This document shows, piece after piece, positions 18,467-30,580 of a DNA stretch of 64,000 bases. The DNA is from Arthrobacter sp. StoSoilB19. Its GTDB lineage: Bacteria; Actinomycetota; Actinomycetes; Actinomycetales; Micrococcaceae. Position 1 is the first letter of the stretch; each line of letters begins with the position of its first letter. The position numbers and the translations under genes were made by a program. Location: NCBI RefSeq assembly GCF_019977275.1, contig NZ_AP024650.1, positions 930,001-994,000 of the forward strand. The letters are read 5' to 3'. The notes under the pieces were generated by a model. That model did not search any database. It was given only the letters and a program-made list of their open reading frames with translations, and was not told where the DNA came from.

Positions 18467-19449
18467 ACACTGCAGCCCACCAACCCTTTGACGTGGTGGT
18501 GATGGGGGAGATCCTCGTCGAAGTCGCCACCGACCTTCCCTTTGCCCACGGCGTTCCCGCGCAGCTTGGCATCTCCGGCGACGCCCTCAACGTCGCAGCC
18601 TCCGCCGCCGCCGCAGGCGCCACGGTAGGCCTGTTGTCCGTGCTGACCGATGACGAATTGGGCCACGCCATTGCCGCCCGTATCGCCGAACTGGGCGTTT
18701 CGACCGACCTTCTAAAGTTCCGGCGCGGCCAGCAGGGCGTTTACCTCGTCCACAGCGATCCTGCCGGCGAACGCGAGTTCTCCTACGCCCGCAGCGGCAG
18801 CGTGGGTTCCACCCTGGGCCCGGAGGACGTCGATCCCGAAGTTGTCGCGGCAGCCGGGGCCCTGGTGGCGGGCGGCATCGCCTGCGCCATTTCACCAACG
18901 TCGCGCGCCGCCGTCGTCAAAGCTGCCGGCCTGGCCACACGCTTTGTCTACGATCCCAATTACCGCCCCCGCCTCACCACCGTGGAAGAGGCGACGGCGG
19001 CACTCACCGCCCTGGCGCCGCAGGCCTTCCTGGTCACGCCGTCATTCCCCGGCGAGACGGATGCCCTGCTGGGCGTTGCCTCTCCGCAGGAGGCCGCGGC
19101 CAAGCTGCGCTCGCTGGGTACCGCCAACGTTGCCGTCACCTGTGGGGCGGAAGGGGTCCAGCTCGAATGGAGCGGCGACGCCGCCCAAGGTGCCGGCTCT
19201 GCGTGGGTGCCGGCGGTTCCCGCCCCCGCCGTGGTGGACCAGACCGGTGCCGGGGACGCGTTCGTTGGGACGCTCACCGCGCGTCTGGTGCTGGGCGACG
19301 ACTTCCCGACGGCGGCACGTTTCGGGGCTGCCGCATCGTCGCTGGTGGTGGGCGGCAAGGGCGGTACCGGTTTCATCCCCACATTCGAACAGACCAGGGC
19401 GCACGCCTCCGGGAACTTCTCCGAAGGAGCGCAGCCATCGAACGCCTGA
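18463..19449 (+). CDS. kdgK: PfkB-family 2-keto-3-deoxygluconate kinase
   Basis: 328 residues; GTG start overlaps the manD stop. PfkB features: N-terminal [15 protein letters not shown], the sugar-binding [15 protein letters not shown], and the C-terminal [13 protein letters not shown] with catalytic Asp and anion hole. Position directly after D-mannonate dehydratase and before KDPG aldolase indicates ATP-dependent phosphorylation of KDG to KDPG in the cytoplasm. The stop overlaps the beginning of the next gene. Confidence 0.88.
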   Translation: MNTAAHQPFDVVVMGEILVEVATDLPFAHGVPAQLGISGDALNVAASAAAAGATVGLLSVLTDDELGHAIAARIAELGVSTDLLKFRRGQQGVYLVHSDPAGEREFSYARSGSVGSTLGPEDVDPEVVAAAGALVAGGIACAISPTSRAAVVKAAGLATRFVYDPNYRPRLTTVEEATAALTALAPQAFLVTPSFPGETDALLGVASPQEAAAKLRSLGTANVAVTCGAEGVQLEWSGDAAQGAGSAWVPAVPAPAVVDQTGAGDAFVGTLTARLVLGDDFPTAARFGAAASSLVVGGKGGTGFIPTFEQTRAHASGNFSEGAQPSNA

Positions 19450-20903
19450 CTACATCTTCCCTGGCAACCAGCGGACACCACGCCGGCATCAAGCGGGACA
19501 AACTGCAGCCCGGCATCGTCCACCTGGGCCTGGGAGCCTTCGCGCGCGCCCACACCGCGGTCTTCACGGAAGACGCAATGCTTGCCGCCGGCGACTTCGA
19601 GTGGGGGATCATCGGGGTCACCCAGCGTTCCAGCACCGTGGCCCGGCAACTGGCGCCCCAGGATGGCTTGTTCACCGTGGCAGAACGGGGAGGCAACGCC
19701 GCCCCGCTGCGTGTGGTCTCCAGCATCGTCGACGCCATATCCGGGCGCGACAACCCCGAACCGGTGGTCGAGCGGATCGCCGCACCGGCCACAAAGATCG
19801 TCACCCTCACCATCACGGAAAAGGGATACCGGTTCGATCCGAAAACCCGCACCCTTGACCTGCAGGACCCGGAAGTCCAGGCGGACCTCTCGGGACGCCC
19901 GCCGCGTACCGCCATCGGGCAAATTGTCCGTGGCCTGCAGCAACGGCCACTCACGGGTGCCGGAGCCATCACCGTGGTGTCCTGCGACAACCTGCCCGGC
20001 AACGGCGAACTGACCGGAACCCTGGTCCGGAATTTCGCGGCCGCCCTGCCCGCACCTGAAAGCGAACCCCTGCTGGTCTGGTTGGCAGGAAAGGCAACCT
20101 TCCCCAGCACCATGGTCGACCGGATGGTGCCGGCCAGCACGCCAGGCGACCTGGCCGGCGTCGAACGTGAACTTGGCCTTCGGGACGAAGCCGCCGTGGT
20201 GGCCGAACCCTTCAAGCAATGGGTGATTGAGGACAATTTCGCCGCCGGCAGGCCGCGCTGGGAGGATGCCGGGGCGGTGTTCAGCACCGACGTCGCCGCG
20301 TGGGAGGCAGCCAAGCTGAGGCTGCTGAACGCCAGCCATTCGATGCTGGCCTATCTGGGGCTCGCCGCGGGCAAGGAAACCATCAGCGACGCCGTGGCCG
20401 TGGACGCGTTCCACACCGCCTGCCGGCGCATGATGCTCCAGGAAGCGCTGCCCACCATCACCCTCCCGGCCGGGCTGGGCGGGGAGCAGTACTGCGACGA
20501 GGTGCTCCGCCGCTTCGCCAACCCCGCCCTGGGCCACACCACCGCGAAAGTGGGCAGCGACGGTTCCCAGAAGATAGGGCTGCGCCTGCTGCCCACCATC
20601 AGGGGAACGCTCGACGCCGGCCGCGAACCCCGCTGGGCTGGGCTCGCCATTGCCGCGTGGATGCACCATGTGGCCGCCACCCTGGAAACCGACCTCAACG
20701 ATCCGCTGGCCGCGGAGCTGAACGCAACACTGCCGGCCGCCAGGGACGCCGACAGCGTGGTGCCTGCACTGCTGGGCTTCCGGCCCGTTTTTGACCAGGA
20801 CCTGGCGGAACATGGCGGCTTCCGCAACCTGCTCCTGCACTGGTACCGCATCATCGAAACCAACGGGCCGGACGGCCTGGGAAATGAGATCAACCATGGC
20901 TGA
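19437..20903 (+). CDS. Mannitol dehydrogenase family protein, probable D-fructuronate reductase, apparent ATC start
   Basis: About 488 residues if read from ATC 19437, the UxuB length. The N-terminal HLGLGAFARAH is the NAD-binding GxGxFxRxH loop and must be retained; KLRLLNASHSMLAYLG is the family's Lys/Asn/His catalytic block. No ATG, GTG or TTG lies in frame between 19203 and 19578: the first would add 78 residues overlapping kdgK, the second would delete the NAD loop. A strong AAGGAG (19424-19429) sits 7 nt before ATC, so ATC (or an ATG misread as ATC) is the likely start. It reduces D-fructuronate to D-mannonate, feeding ManD. Confidence 0.82.
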   Translation: MERLTTSSLATSGHHAGIKRDKLQPGIVHLGLGAFARAHTAVFTEDAMLAAGDFEWGIIGVTQRSSTVARQLAPQDGLFTVAERGGNAAPLRVVSSIVDAISGRDNPEPVVERIAAPATKIVTLTITEKGYRFDPKTRTLDLQDPEVQADLSGRPPRTAIGQIVRGLQQRPLTGAGAITVVSCDNLPGNGELTGTLVRNFAAALPAPESEPLLVWLAGKATFPSTMVDRMVPASTPGDLAGVERELGLRDEAAVVAEPFKQWVIEDNFAAGRPRWEDAGAVFSTDVAAWEAAKLRLLNASHSMLAYLGLAAGKETISDAVAVDAFHTACRRMMLQEALPTITLPAGLGGEQYCDEVLRRFANPALGHTTAKVGSDGSQKIGLRLLPTIRGTLDAGREPRWAGLAIAAWMHHVAATLETDLNDPLAAELNATLPAARDADSVVPALLGFRPVFDQDLAEHGGFRNLLLHWYRIIETNGPDGLGNEINHG

Positions 20904-21522
20904 CGCATCAGGCGTCCTTGGCGTTTCACCTGTCATCCCGGTGGTCACCATCGACGACGCCCAGGATGCGGTGCCCCTGGCCCGTGCCCTGGCGGACGGC
21001 GGCGTGAAGACCATCGAGCTGACGCTGCGCACCGACTCCGCGCTGACCTCGCTGAAGCTGATCGCCGAGGAGGTGCCGGACATCCTGGTGGGCGCCGGCA
21101 CCATCCTCACGCCGGGCCAGGCCGACGCCGCCGTCCAAGCGGGTGCCACATTCCTGGTCAGCCCCGGTGTCACCCCGGCCCTGCTCAAGCACATGCTGTC
21201 CCTGGACGTCCCGGTGCTGCCCGGCGTCGCCACCGTGGGCGAGGTAATGGCCGTCCTGGAAGCCGGATTGGATGCGATGAAGTTCTTCCCCGCCGGGCCT
21301 GCAGGCGGTCCGTCCTATCTGGCGGCCATCGGGGCGCCCCTCCCGCACGTGCAGTTCTGCCCCACCGGCGGCATCAGCCTGGCCACCGCCCCGGATTACC
21401 TTCGGCTGCCGAATGTGGCCTGCGTGGGCGGCAGCTGGCTCACTCCGGCGGACGCCGTCGCGGCCAAGGACTGGGCGCGGATCACCAGCCTGGCCAGCGG
21501 GGCGGCCGCGCTGGGCCGGTAA
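20896..21522 (+). CDS. eda: KDPG/KHG aldolase
   Basis: 208 residues; ATG 20896 overlaps the previous stop by 8 nt. Class I aldolase residues are present: TIELTLRT with the catalytic Glu, GAGTILTPGQ, and DAMKFFPAGPAGG with the Schiff-base Lys; CPTGGIS binds phosphate. It cleaves 2-keto-3-deoxy-6-phosphogluconate into pyruvate and glyceraldehyde 3-phosphate and closes the operon's pathway. The next gene is convergent. Confidence 0.93.
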   Translation: MADASGVLGVSPVIPVVTIDDAQDAVPLARALADGGVKTIELTLRTDSALTSLKLIAEEVPDILVGAGTILTPGQADAAVQAGATFLVSPGVTPALLKHMLSLDVPVLPGVATVGEVMAVLEAGLDAMKFFPAGPAGGPSYLAAIGAPLPHVQFCPTGGISLATAPDYLRLPNVACVGGSWLTPADAVAAKDWARITSLASGAAALGR

Positions 21523-21546
21523 TCCACCCCGCAAGCCGGCCGGGCG

Positions 21547-22749
21547 TCAGCTCTCGGCTGCGGCAGCCCGGACCTGGGCTTTGTCGTGCTCCGCGTGGGC
21601 GTTGCGCAGCAGCTCCATGAACTCGGTTTCGTTGCGGACCAGCCGCTTGTACTTCTCGGGAAGCTTGCGGATCTGGTTTTCTTCGCGGCACATCTTGGCG
21701 AAGATCTTGTCGCGTTCGGCCATGTCCGTCTCGTAGTTGAGGTCCATGTATTCCGTGGCGTGGCGCCGCGCCCCGGACACCGCGTTCTTGGCCTTGCCCT
21801 TGGGGCTGAAGATGGACGCCAGGATGGTCACCACCAGGACACCCAGGATGACGCCCAGCGAGACGACGGTGCTGACCTCCACCACGTTGACGTGCTTGCC
21901 GTCATTGATGAAGGGAAGGGTGTTCTCGTGCAGGGCGTGCAGGATGAGCTTCACGCCGATGAAACCCAGAATGACCGCCAGGCCGTACGAAAGGAAGATC
22001 AGCCGGTCCAGCAGGCCGTCAATCAGGAAGAACAGCTGGCGCAGGCCCATCAGCGAGAACGCGGTGGCGGTGAACACGATGAACACGTTCTGGGTGAGGC
22101 CGAAGATGGCCGGAATTGAATCCAGGGCGAACAGGATGTCCGTGCCGCCGATGGCCACCATCACCAGCAGCATCGGCGTCAGGACCCGCTTGCCGTTCTC
22201 CACCGTGAAGAGTTTGTCGCCGTCGTAGTGTTGCGACGCCGGCAGGAGCTTCCTGGCGAGCCGGACCACCAGGCCTTCGGAGTCGTCGTCGTGGCTGTCG
22301 GGTTTGAGCAGGTTGCCGGCGGTGAGCAGCAGGATGAGCCCGAAGATGTAGAACACCCAGGCAAAACTGTTGATCAGTGCCGCGCCCAGGAAGATGAACG
22401 CCGTGCGGGCGATCAGGGAGAACACGATGCCGAACAGCAGCACCTTTTGCTGGTCCGCGCGGGGCACCTTGAAACTGGCCATGATGATGAGGAAGACGAA
22501 GAGGTTGTCCACTGACAACGCCTTCTCCGTCACGTAACCGGCAAAATATTCCGTCCCCATGTCGGGTCCGCCGAACACCAGTACGGCCAGCCCGAACAGC
22601 ACGGCAATTCCCACGTAGATCGCGGACCAGGTGGCGGATTCCTTGAGGGAGGGCGTGTGCGCCTTACGGACGTGGAAGAAGAAGTCGAAGGCCAGCAGCC
22701 CCACGATTCCCGCAATGGTCAGGGTCCAGATATAAGCAGATACTTCCAC
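21547..22749 (-). CDS. TerC family integral membrane protein
   Basis: 400 residues from a GTG start with GAAAGG upstream. About nine membrane segments. The acidic transmembrane motifs typical of TerC/Alx are present: FDFFFHVRKAH, VTEKALSVDNLFVF and GGTDILFALDSIPAIFGLTQN. The family is implicated in metal (often manganese) export and tellurite resistance; the exact substrate here is not known. A basic C-terminal tail of about 70 residues (DLNYETDMAERDKIFAKMC) is cytoplasmic. The recQ gene ends 37 nt upstream on the same strand. Confidence 0.88.
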   Translation of the reverse strand: MEVSAYIWTLTIAGIVGLLAFDFFFHVRKAHTPSLKESATWSAIYVGIAVLFGLAVLVFGGPDMGTEYFAGYVTEKALSVDNLFVFLIIMASFKVPRADQQKVLLFGIVFSLIARTAFIFLGAALINSFAWVFYIFGLILLLTAGNLLKPDSHDDDSEGLVVRLARKLLPASQHYDGDKLFTVENGKRVLTPMLLVMVAIGGTDILFALDSIPAIFGLTQNVFIVFTATAFSLMGLRQLFFLIDGLLDRLIFLSYGLAVILGFIGVKLILHALHENTLPFINDGKHVNVVEVSTVVSLGVILGVLVVTILASIFSPKGKAKNAVSGARRHATEYMDLNYETDMAERDKIFAKMCREENQIRKLPEKYKRLVRNETEFMELLRNAHAEHDKAQVRAAAAES

Positions 22750-22786
22750 GCGGCGGGCCTTTCGTCGGAGGGTCCCTCCAGCCTAC

Positions 22787-24523
22787 CTAAGCGGGCTTCA
22801 GGAGTTCGTGCTCCATGACGGCGGTCCGGGACAGCGTCTTGTACCCCTCCTGTTCAAAGAGCACCGTGATGACGTCGTCCTCATGCCGCATCACCAGGCC
22901 GGGCCCCCACTCCTTGTGCACCACCGCGGACTGCAGCGGGAAAGGCTCGGCGGCGGCGGAAGCCGGCCCGCCGCCGTCGGACGCCTTGCCCGGCTGTTTC
23001 TTCCCCTGCTTTTGCTTGGCGTGGGACTTCTTTCCCGCCTTCCCCTCGTCCGGCTGCCCCGCGTCCCCCGAAGCGGCAGCAGCGCACCCGTCGCAGTTTC
23101 CGCACGGCTCCGGCAGGTCCTCGCCGAAGTAGCCCAGCAGGAACTGCCGCCGGCAGCCGTCCGTCTCCGCGTACGCACGCATCATGGTCAGCCGGGACTG
23201 GTCCACGCGCTGCCGGGCTTCGGCGAGTTCGACGGCGTCGTCCACCAGTGCGGGCAGCTTGGCTTTGGAGGTCAGCCGGATGCCCCGCTTGCCTGTGCTC
23301 ACGGCGCCAACCTCCTCCAGCTGGTTGATGAGTCCCGTGATGCGGCGGGCGGGTAACCCGGTGAGCTCGGCCAGGGACGCCTTCGGCGCGGGAGCCTTGG
23401 CGGCCTTGAGGATCTTCAGCACGGCCAGGAGGGAACCGGGGTCGGGGGAGTGGGTGCCGAAGAACTTCCGCAGGCCCAGGTCCTCGGAGCGGTAATGCAG
23501 CACGGCGGATGCGGGTTCGCCATCCCTGCCTGCCCGACCGATCTCCTGGTAGTAGGAGTCCAGCGACTCCGGAATGTCGGCATGCACCACGAACCGGACG
23601 TTCGGCTTGTCGATGCCCATGCCGAACGCCGTGGTGGCAACCACGACGTCCAGCTGGTCAGCCAGGAACAGCTCATGGATGTGTTCCCGGTCCCTCGCGG
23701 AACGGCCGGCATGGTAAGCCTCCGCGCGCAGCCCCTCCTTGACCAGCTTGGCCGCGTATTTCTCCGTGTCCTTCCGGGTGGCCGCATACAGCAGGCCTCG
23801 ACCCTTCCCGGCCAGCTCCGCCACCTGCTCAAGGACGGCCTTGCGCTTGCCCTTGTCCTCATGGTGGCGGACCACATCGAGGCTGATGTTGGGCCGGTCG
23901 AAGCCATGGACCAGGACCAGTGGCTGGTTCATGCCCAGCCGCTCCACGATCTCGTCCCTAACCGGCGGGGAGGCCGTAGCGGTCAAGGCAGCCACGGGCG
24001 GATTGCCCAGCTGTTCCCGGACATTGCCGAGGGCGAGGTAGTCAGGTCGGAAATCGTGGCCCCAGGAGGAAACGCAGTGGGCCTCGTCCACCACGAAGAG
24101 GGAGATGCCCAGGGCTTTGATGCGGTCTACGGTTGACTGCTTGGCCAGCTGTTCGGGGGCGAGGAACAGGAACACGGCCCGGCCATCCTCGGCGGCCTGC
24201 CATGACGCCTCGACTTCGGCGTCACTGTGCGAGGAGTTGATGGCCACAGCGGCATCCGGCCCGAGCGCCTGGGCCAGGCCGTCCAACTGGTCCTCCTGCA
24301 GGGCAATAAGCGGTGAAACCACGACGGCGGGACGTCCGGTGGTCCTGTGCAGGTGCAGGGCGGCGACCTGGTAGATGGCGGATTTGCCATATCCGGTGGG
24401 CATCACGGCCAGGACGTCGCGGCCGTCCGCAAGGGCTGCCATGCCGGCCAACTGGCCGTCCCGCAGGTGGGGCAGCGAGAAGGGTGATTCAGCAAGGGCC
24501 CGGAGGGCTGGTTCGTCGGCCAT
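22787..24523 (-). CDS. recQ: RecQ-type ATP-dependent DNA helicase with C-terminal Tudor-like domain
   Basis: 578 residues. Walker [13 protein letters not shown] near 40, DEAH box [19 protein letters not shown] near 143, motif VI region [12 protein letters not shown] and the RecQ zinc cluster CRRQ...CGNCDGC at about 454-477. No HRDC domain. Instead, after a Lys/Ala-rich linker (about 480-525), the last 50 residues ([21 protein letters not shown], then [16 protein letters not shown]) resemble the Tudor-like C-terminal domain of PcrA/UvrD helicases. It unwinds DNA 3'-5' in repair and recombination. Probably transcribed with terC. Confidence 0.9.
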   Translation of the reverse strand: MADEPALRALAESPFSLPHLRDGQLAGMAALADGRDVLAVMPTGYGKSAIYQVAALHLHRTTGRPAVVVSPLIALQEDQLDGLAQALGPDAAVAINSSHSDAEVEASWQAAEDGRAVFLFLAPEQLAKQSTVDRIKALGISLFVVDEAHCVSSWGHDFRPDYLALGNVREQLGNPPVAALTATASPPVRDEIVERLGMNQPLVLVHGFDRPNISLDVVRHHEDKGKRKAVLEQVAELAGKGRGLLYAATRKDTEKYAAKLVKEGLRAEAYHAGRSARDREHIHELFLADQLDVVVATTAFGMGIDKPNVRFVVHADIPESLDSYYQEIGRAGRDGEPASAVLHYRSEDLGLRKFFGTHSPDPGSLLAVLKILKAAKAPAPKASLAELTGLPARRITGLINQLEEVGAVSTGKRGIRLTSKAKLPALVDDAVELAEARQRVDQSRLTMMRAYAETDGCRRQFLLGYFGEDLPEPCGNCDGCAAAASGDAGQPDEGKAGKKSHAKQKQGKKQPGKASDGGGPASAAAEPFPLQSAVVHKEWGPGLVMRHEDDVITVLFEQEGYKTLSRTAVMEHELLKPA

Positions 24524-24569
24524 GGAAAGCGGCTCCGCACAGAAGAAAACTGCGGCCGCTTGCTTCAGC

Positions 24570-24660
24570 CGTAGGAACCACCCTACGCCAGCCCCGCGCC
24601 GCCGTCGTAAACCTTCGGGCGTAGGTGGAAAAGCAGGCCGGACAGGGTGTCAGCCTACGG
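24570..24660. promoter_or_regulatory. CGTAGG palindromes in the recQ/fdhF divergent region
   Basis: CGTAGG-N6-CCTACG (24570-24587) is an 18-bp palindrome. Another CGTAGG at 24620-24625 pairs with CCTACG at 24655-24660. The position between two divergent genes fits operators, but no regulator gene is adjacent. Confidence 0.3.
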
Positions 24661-24774
24661 GCCTGCCGGCCGGCGGCCGTCCTTGACTTCAGGGGCAGCC
24701 TCAACAACTGTGGAAATTACCGAAACGGCTGGGCATCAGGCGCATCTGGGACCGGCAAGCAAGGAGAACCCAAC

Positions 24775-27102
<2,328 letters not shown>

Positions 27103-27115
27103 CTGTTCTCGCCGG

Positions 27116-27445
27116 CTATTGACCGGTGTCCGCCCACCCGCTGCCTGCCGGCCCGCCGTGGGCGCCGTCGTCGATCAGCTGGAACGCCACCTTGGCAGCC
27201 TTCTCGATGGCTGCACCAGCGGCTTCCCTGTTCCCGGCGCTGCCCGTGCCTGCCTCCAGCGCTGCCGCGTAGCCCACCAGGAACGTGGTGACGGGGGCGG
27301 CGGCATGGATGACGTTCTCGGAGGATTTGCGGGCCAGGTCAAGGAGCAGCTCCTGGTCCATGTTGAGGTCAAGGATCTGCAGTGCCTGGGCCAGCCGGTG
27401 GCTCCACTGGTCCAGCACCCGTGCTTCGTCGTCGTTCATTGCCAT
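27116..27445 (-). CDS. DUF6457 domain protein
   Basis: 109 residues with AAGGAGA 5 nt before the ATG. The all-helical sequence beginning DEARVLDQWSHRLAQALQI and containing LLDLARKSSENVIH matches DUF6457, a small domain seen in actinobacteria near or fused to molybdenum-cofactor genes (MobA-type). That link suits the convergent molybdoenzyme gene only 13 nt away. The gene follows the aldo/keto reductase by 26 nt on the same strand, so it is probably transcribed with that gene. Molecular role unknown. Confidence 0.75.
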   Translation of the reverse strand: MAMNDDEARVLDQWSHRLAQALQILDLNMDQELLLDLARKSSENVIHAAAPVTTFLVGYAAALEAGTGSAGNREAAGAAIEKAAKVAFQLIDDGAHGGPAGSGWADTGQ

Positions 27446-27471
27446 GGTTCTCCTTAGCGCCGTTGGTGCGT

Positions 27472-28446
<975 letters not shown>

Positions 28447-28759
28447 GGGTGCTCCTCAACGGTAGAACGTGTTCGGAAACCAGCCGGCAGCGTCCGTTTC
28501 CAGGGCAGCGGAACCGGTTGGTGCAGCGTACGCCACTATAGGGGTTTCCCTCATGGATTGCTCCCCTAAACAAGGGGCTTCATACCCCTAGACCCCTTGG
28601 TGGGCCGTGCCTAGACTGGGCGAATCCCCACCCGGAACCGTTGCCTGACCACTTCACATATCAGGACGCACCAATCGGCCAGGGCTGTTCCCCTCGCGGG
28701 ATGTGCCACCCAACCAGATCACGGCCGTCCCACCGGACGCCTGACTACAGGAGCGATAG
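28447..28759. promoter_or_regulatory. Divergent control region with AGGGG/CCCCT boxes
   Basis: This 313-nt gap between the aldo/keto reductase and fdhA has no gene. It holds five AGGGG or CCCCT boxes within 58 nt (28540-28597), including TAGGGGT (28539-28545) paired with ACCCCTA (28584-28590) and the small hairpin CCCCT-AAACA-AGGGG at 28563-28577. A TAGACT that could be the fdhA -10 lies at 28612-28617. This arrangement looks like regulator binding sites. Confidence 0.5.
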
Positions 28760-29971
28760 ATGACAGGGAACAAAGCCGTTGCCTACAAAGAAGCCGGCAA
28801 GGTGGAAGTAATCGACATTGACTATCCGACGTTTGAGCTCAAGGACGGGCCAGGTGTCAACCCCGCGAACGTGGGACGCCCGGTCAACCACGGAGTGATC
28901 CTCAAAACGGTGGCCACCAACATCTGCGGATCGGACCAGCACATGGTGCGCGGCCGTACCACGGCTCCGCCCAACCTGGTGCTGGGCCACGAGATCACCG
29001 GCGAAGTGGTGGAGGTGGGCCGCGATGTCGAGTTCATCAAGGTGGGCGACCTCTGCTCGGTGCCGTTCAACATCGCCTGCGGCCGCTGCCGGAACTGCAA
29101 GGAGCGCAAGACCGGCATCTGTTTGAACGTGAATCCCGCGCGCCCCGGCGCCGCGTACGGCTACGTAGACATGGGCGGGTGGGTCGGCGGCCAGGCCAAC
29201 TACGTTCTGGTGCCGTACGCAGACTGGAACCTGCTGAAGTTCCCGGACAAGGACCGGGCCATGGAGAAGATCATGGACCTGGCCATGCTTTCGGACATCT
29301 TCCCCACAGGGTTCCATGGCGCAGTCACGGCAGGGGTGGGCGTCGGTTCCACCGTGTACATTGCCGGGGCCGGTCCCGTGGGTCTTGCGGCAGCCACCAG
29401 CGCGCACCTGCTGGGGGCCGCCGTCGTCATCGTGGGCGACATGAACGAAGACCGGCTGGCACGGGCGCGCAGCTTCGGCTGCGAAACCGTGGATCTGACC
29501 AAGGGCGATCCGAAGGACCAGATCGAGCAGATCCTGGGCGTCCCGGAGGTGGACTGCGGCGTCGACGCCGTGGGATTTGAAGCGAAGGGCCACGGCCACG
29601 ATGCCAAGGAGGCGCCGGCAACGGTCCTGAACTCCCTGATGGAGCTCACGGCCGCTGGTGGAGCCCTTGGTATCCCCGGCCTGTACGTCACGGGCGATCC
29701 GGGCGGCATCGACGAGGCCGCCAAGAAGGGCGCACTGTCACTGAGCCTCGGCACCGGCTGGGCAAAATCGCTGAGCTTCACCACTGGCCAGTGCCCGGTA
29801 ATGAAATACAACCGGCAGCTGATGATGGCCATCCTGAATGACAGGGTCAACATCGCCAAGAACGTCAACGCCAAGGCCATCCCGCTGGAGGAGGCACCGA
29901 AGGGCTACGCGGAGTTCGACGCCGGCGCAGCCACCAAGTACGTCCTCAATCCCAACGGCTACTTAAGCTGA
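28760..29971 (+). CDS. fdhA: Glutathione-independent formaldehyde dehydrogenase
   Basis: 403 residues, the length of Pseudomonas FdhA. Zinc MDR features: NICGSDQHMVRGRT, VLGHEITGEVVEVG, and four structural-zinc cysteines in CGRCRNCKERKTGIC. The NAD loop is YIAGAGPVGLAAA. The family-specific long insertion is present (ARPGAAYGYVDMGGWVGGQ), as is SDIFPTGFHGA. It oxidises formaldehyde to formate with tightly bound NAD, or may act as a dismutase. The FdhF-like molybdoenzyme nearby could take formate further, but that is inference. Confidence 0.9.
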   Translation: MTGNKAVAYKEAGKVEVIDIDYPTFELKDGPGVNPANVGRPVNHGVILKTVATNICGSDQHMVRGRTTAPPNLVLGHEITGEVVEVGRDVEFIKVGDLCSVPFNIACGRCRNCKERKTGICLNVNPARPGAAYGYVDMGGWVGGQANYVLVPYADWNLLKFPDKDRAMEKIMDLAMLSDIFPTGFHGAVTAGVGVGSTVYIAGAGPVGLAAATSAHLLGAAVVIVGDMNEDRLARARSFGCETVDLTKGDPKDQIEQILGVPEVDCGVDAVGFEAKGHGHDAKEAPATVLNSLMELTAAGGALGIPGLYVTGDPGGIDEAAKKGALSLSLGTGWAKSLSFTTGQCPVMKYNRQLMMAILNDRVNIAKNVNAKAIPLEEAPKGYAEFDAGAATKYVLNPNGYLS

Positions 29972-30021
29972 CGCGGCGGCGGGCGGGGATGCCACCAAGG
30001 GCCCCTTGCTGCGGAAATAAC

Positions 30022-30058
30022 TGTTGCCCGGGCCGGGTTAGGCTTTGCACGGGCAACA
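30022..30058 (+). promoter_or_regulatory. Inverted repeat around the GNAT gene promoter
   Basis: Arms TGTTGCCCG (30022-30030) and CGGGCAACA (30050-30058) are perfect 9-mers with a 19-nt spacer. A TAGGCT (30039-30044) that could be the -10 lies inside the spacer, so the repeat may be an operator or form the start of the leader. GAAGGAG and the TTG start follow at 30071-30086. Confidence 0.45.
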
Positions 30059-30083
30059 CAAACCGCAAACGAAGGAGTTTCCC

Positions 30084-30437
30084 TTGAGTGACATCACCGT
30101 CCGCCACAATCCCGGGCGCGAACGCTTCGAGATCCTCGACGCCGGCAACGTGATCGGCAAGGCGGTGTACAAGGAGTACGACGGCGGGGAGTCGCCGCAG
30201 CGGATTTTCTACCACACGGTGATCAACGAGGAATACGGCGGGCAGGGCCTTGCCGGGCGGCTGGCCACGGCTGCCCTGGACAGCACGGTCCAGGCCGGGA
30301 GCAGCATCATCCCGGTATGCCCGTTCATCAAGAAGTTCCTTGCAAAGCACCCGGAATACTCGGCCAACGTGGTGCCTGTGGCGCCGGCGCACCTGGAATT
30401 CCTGGACAGCGCGCTGTCCGCCCGCGCCCGCGGCTAG
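30084..30437 (+). CDS. Short GNAT-type N-acetyltransferase (COG2388-like)
   Basis: 117 residues from TTG 30084, set by GAAGGAG with 6-7 nt spacing. FEILDAGNVIGKAVY and the acetyl-CoA loop TVINEEYGGQGLAGRLATAAL are the core of the mini-GNAT family, and IPVCPFIKKFLAKHPEY is its conserved C-terminal block. These proteins are small single-domain acetyltransferase-fold proteins whose acceptor is generally unknown. It is monocistronic, followed by a terminator. Confidence 0.88.
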   Translation: MSDITVRHNPGRERFEILDAGNVIGKAVYKEYDGGESPQRIFYHTVINEEYGGQGLAGRLATAALDSTVQAGSSIIPVCPFIKKFLAKHPEYSANVVPVAPAHLEFLDSALSARARG

Positions 30438-30517
30438 CGCATCCCTATTACAGCCGGCGGAACACCCCGCAAGCCTTCAGGAAGCTCCCAACCGCCGGTG
30501 ATTTAATCAGCATCTGT

Positions 30518-30551
30518 CAGCGCGGCTCACCGCCGCGCTGGTGTTGTTTTT
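30518..30551 (+). terminator. Intrinsic terminator of the GNAT gene
   Basis: Perfect 9-bp stem CAGCGCGGC / GCCGCGCTG with a 5-nt loop (TCACC), followed by GTGTTGTTTTTG. Confidence 0.85.
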
Positions 30552-30580
30552 GATTGCCGAGGCGGGACAGGAGCCCTTGT

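Noticed and set aside
18960..21233. 757-residue minus-strand open frame
   Set aside because: It is antisense to the KDG kinase, fructuronate reductase and aldolase genes and matches no family; long antisense frames are normal at this GC content.
22750..22786. Manganese riboswitch (yybP-ykoY) before the TerC gene
   Set aside because: Only 37 nt separate TerC from recQ, too short for that RNA.
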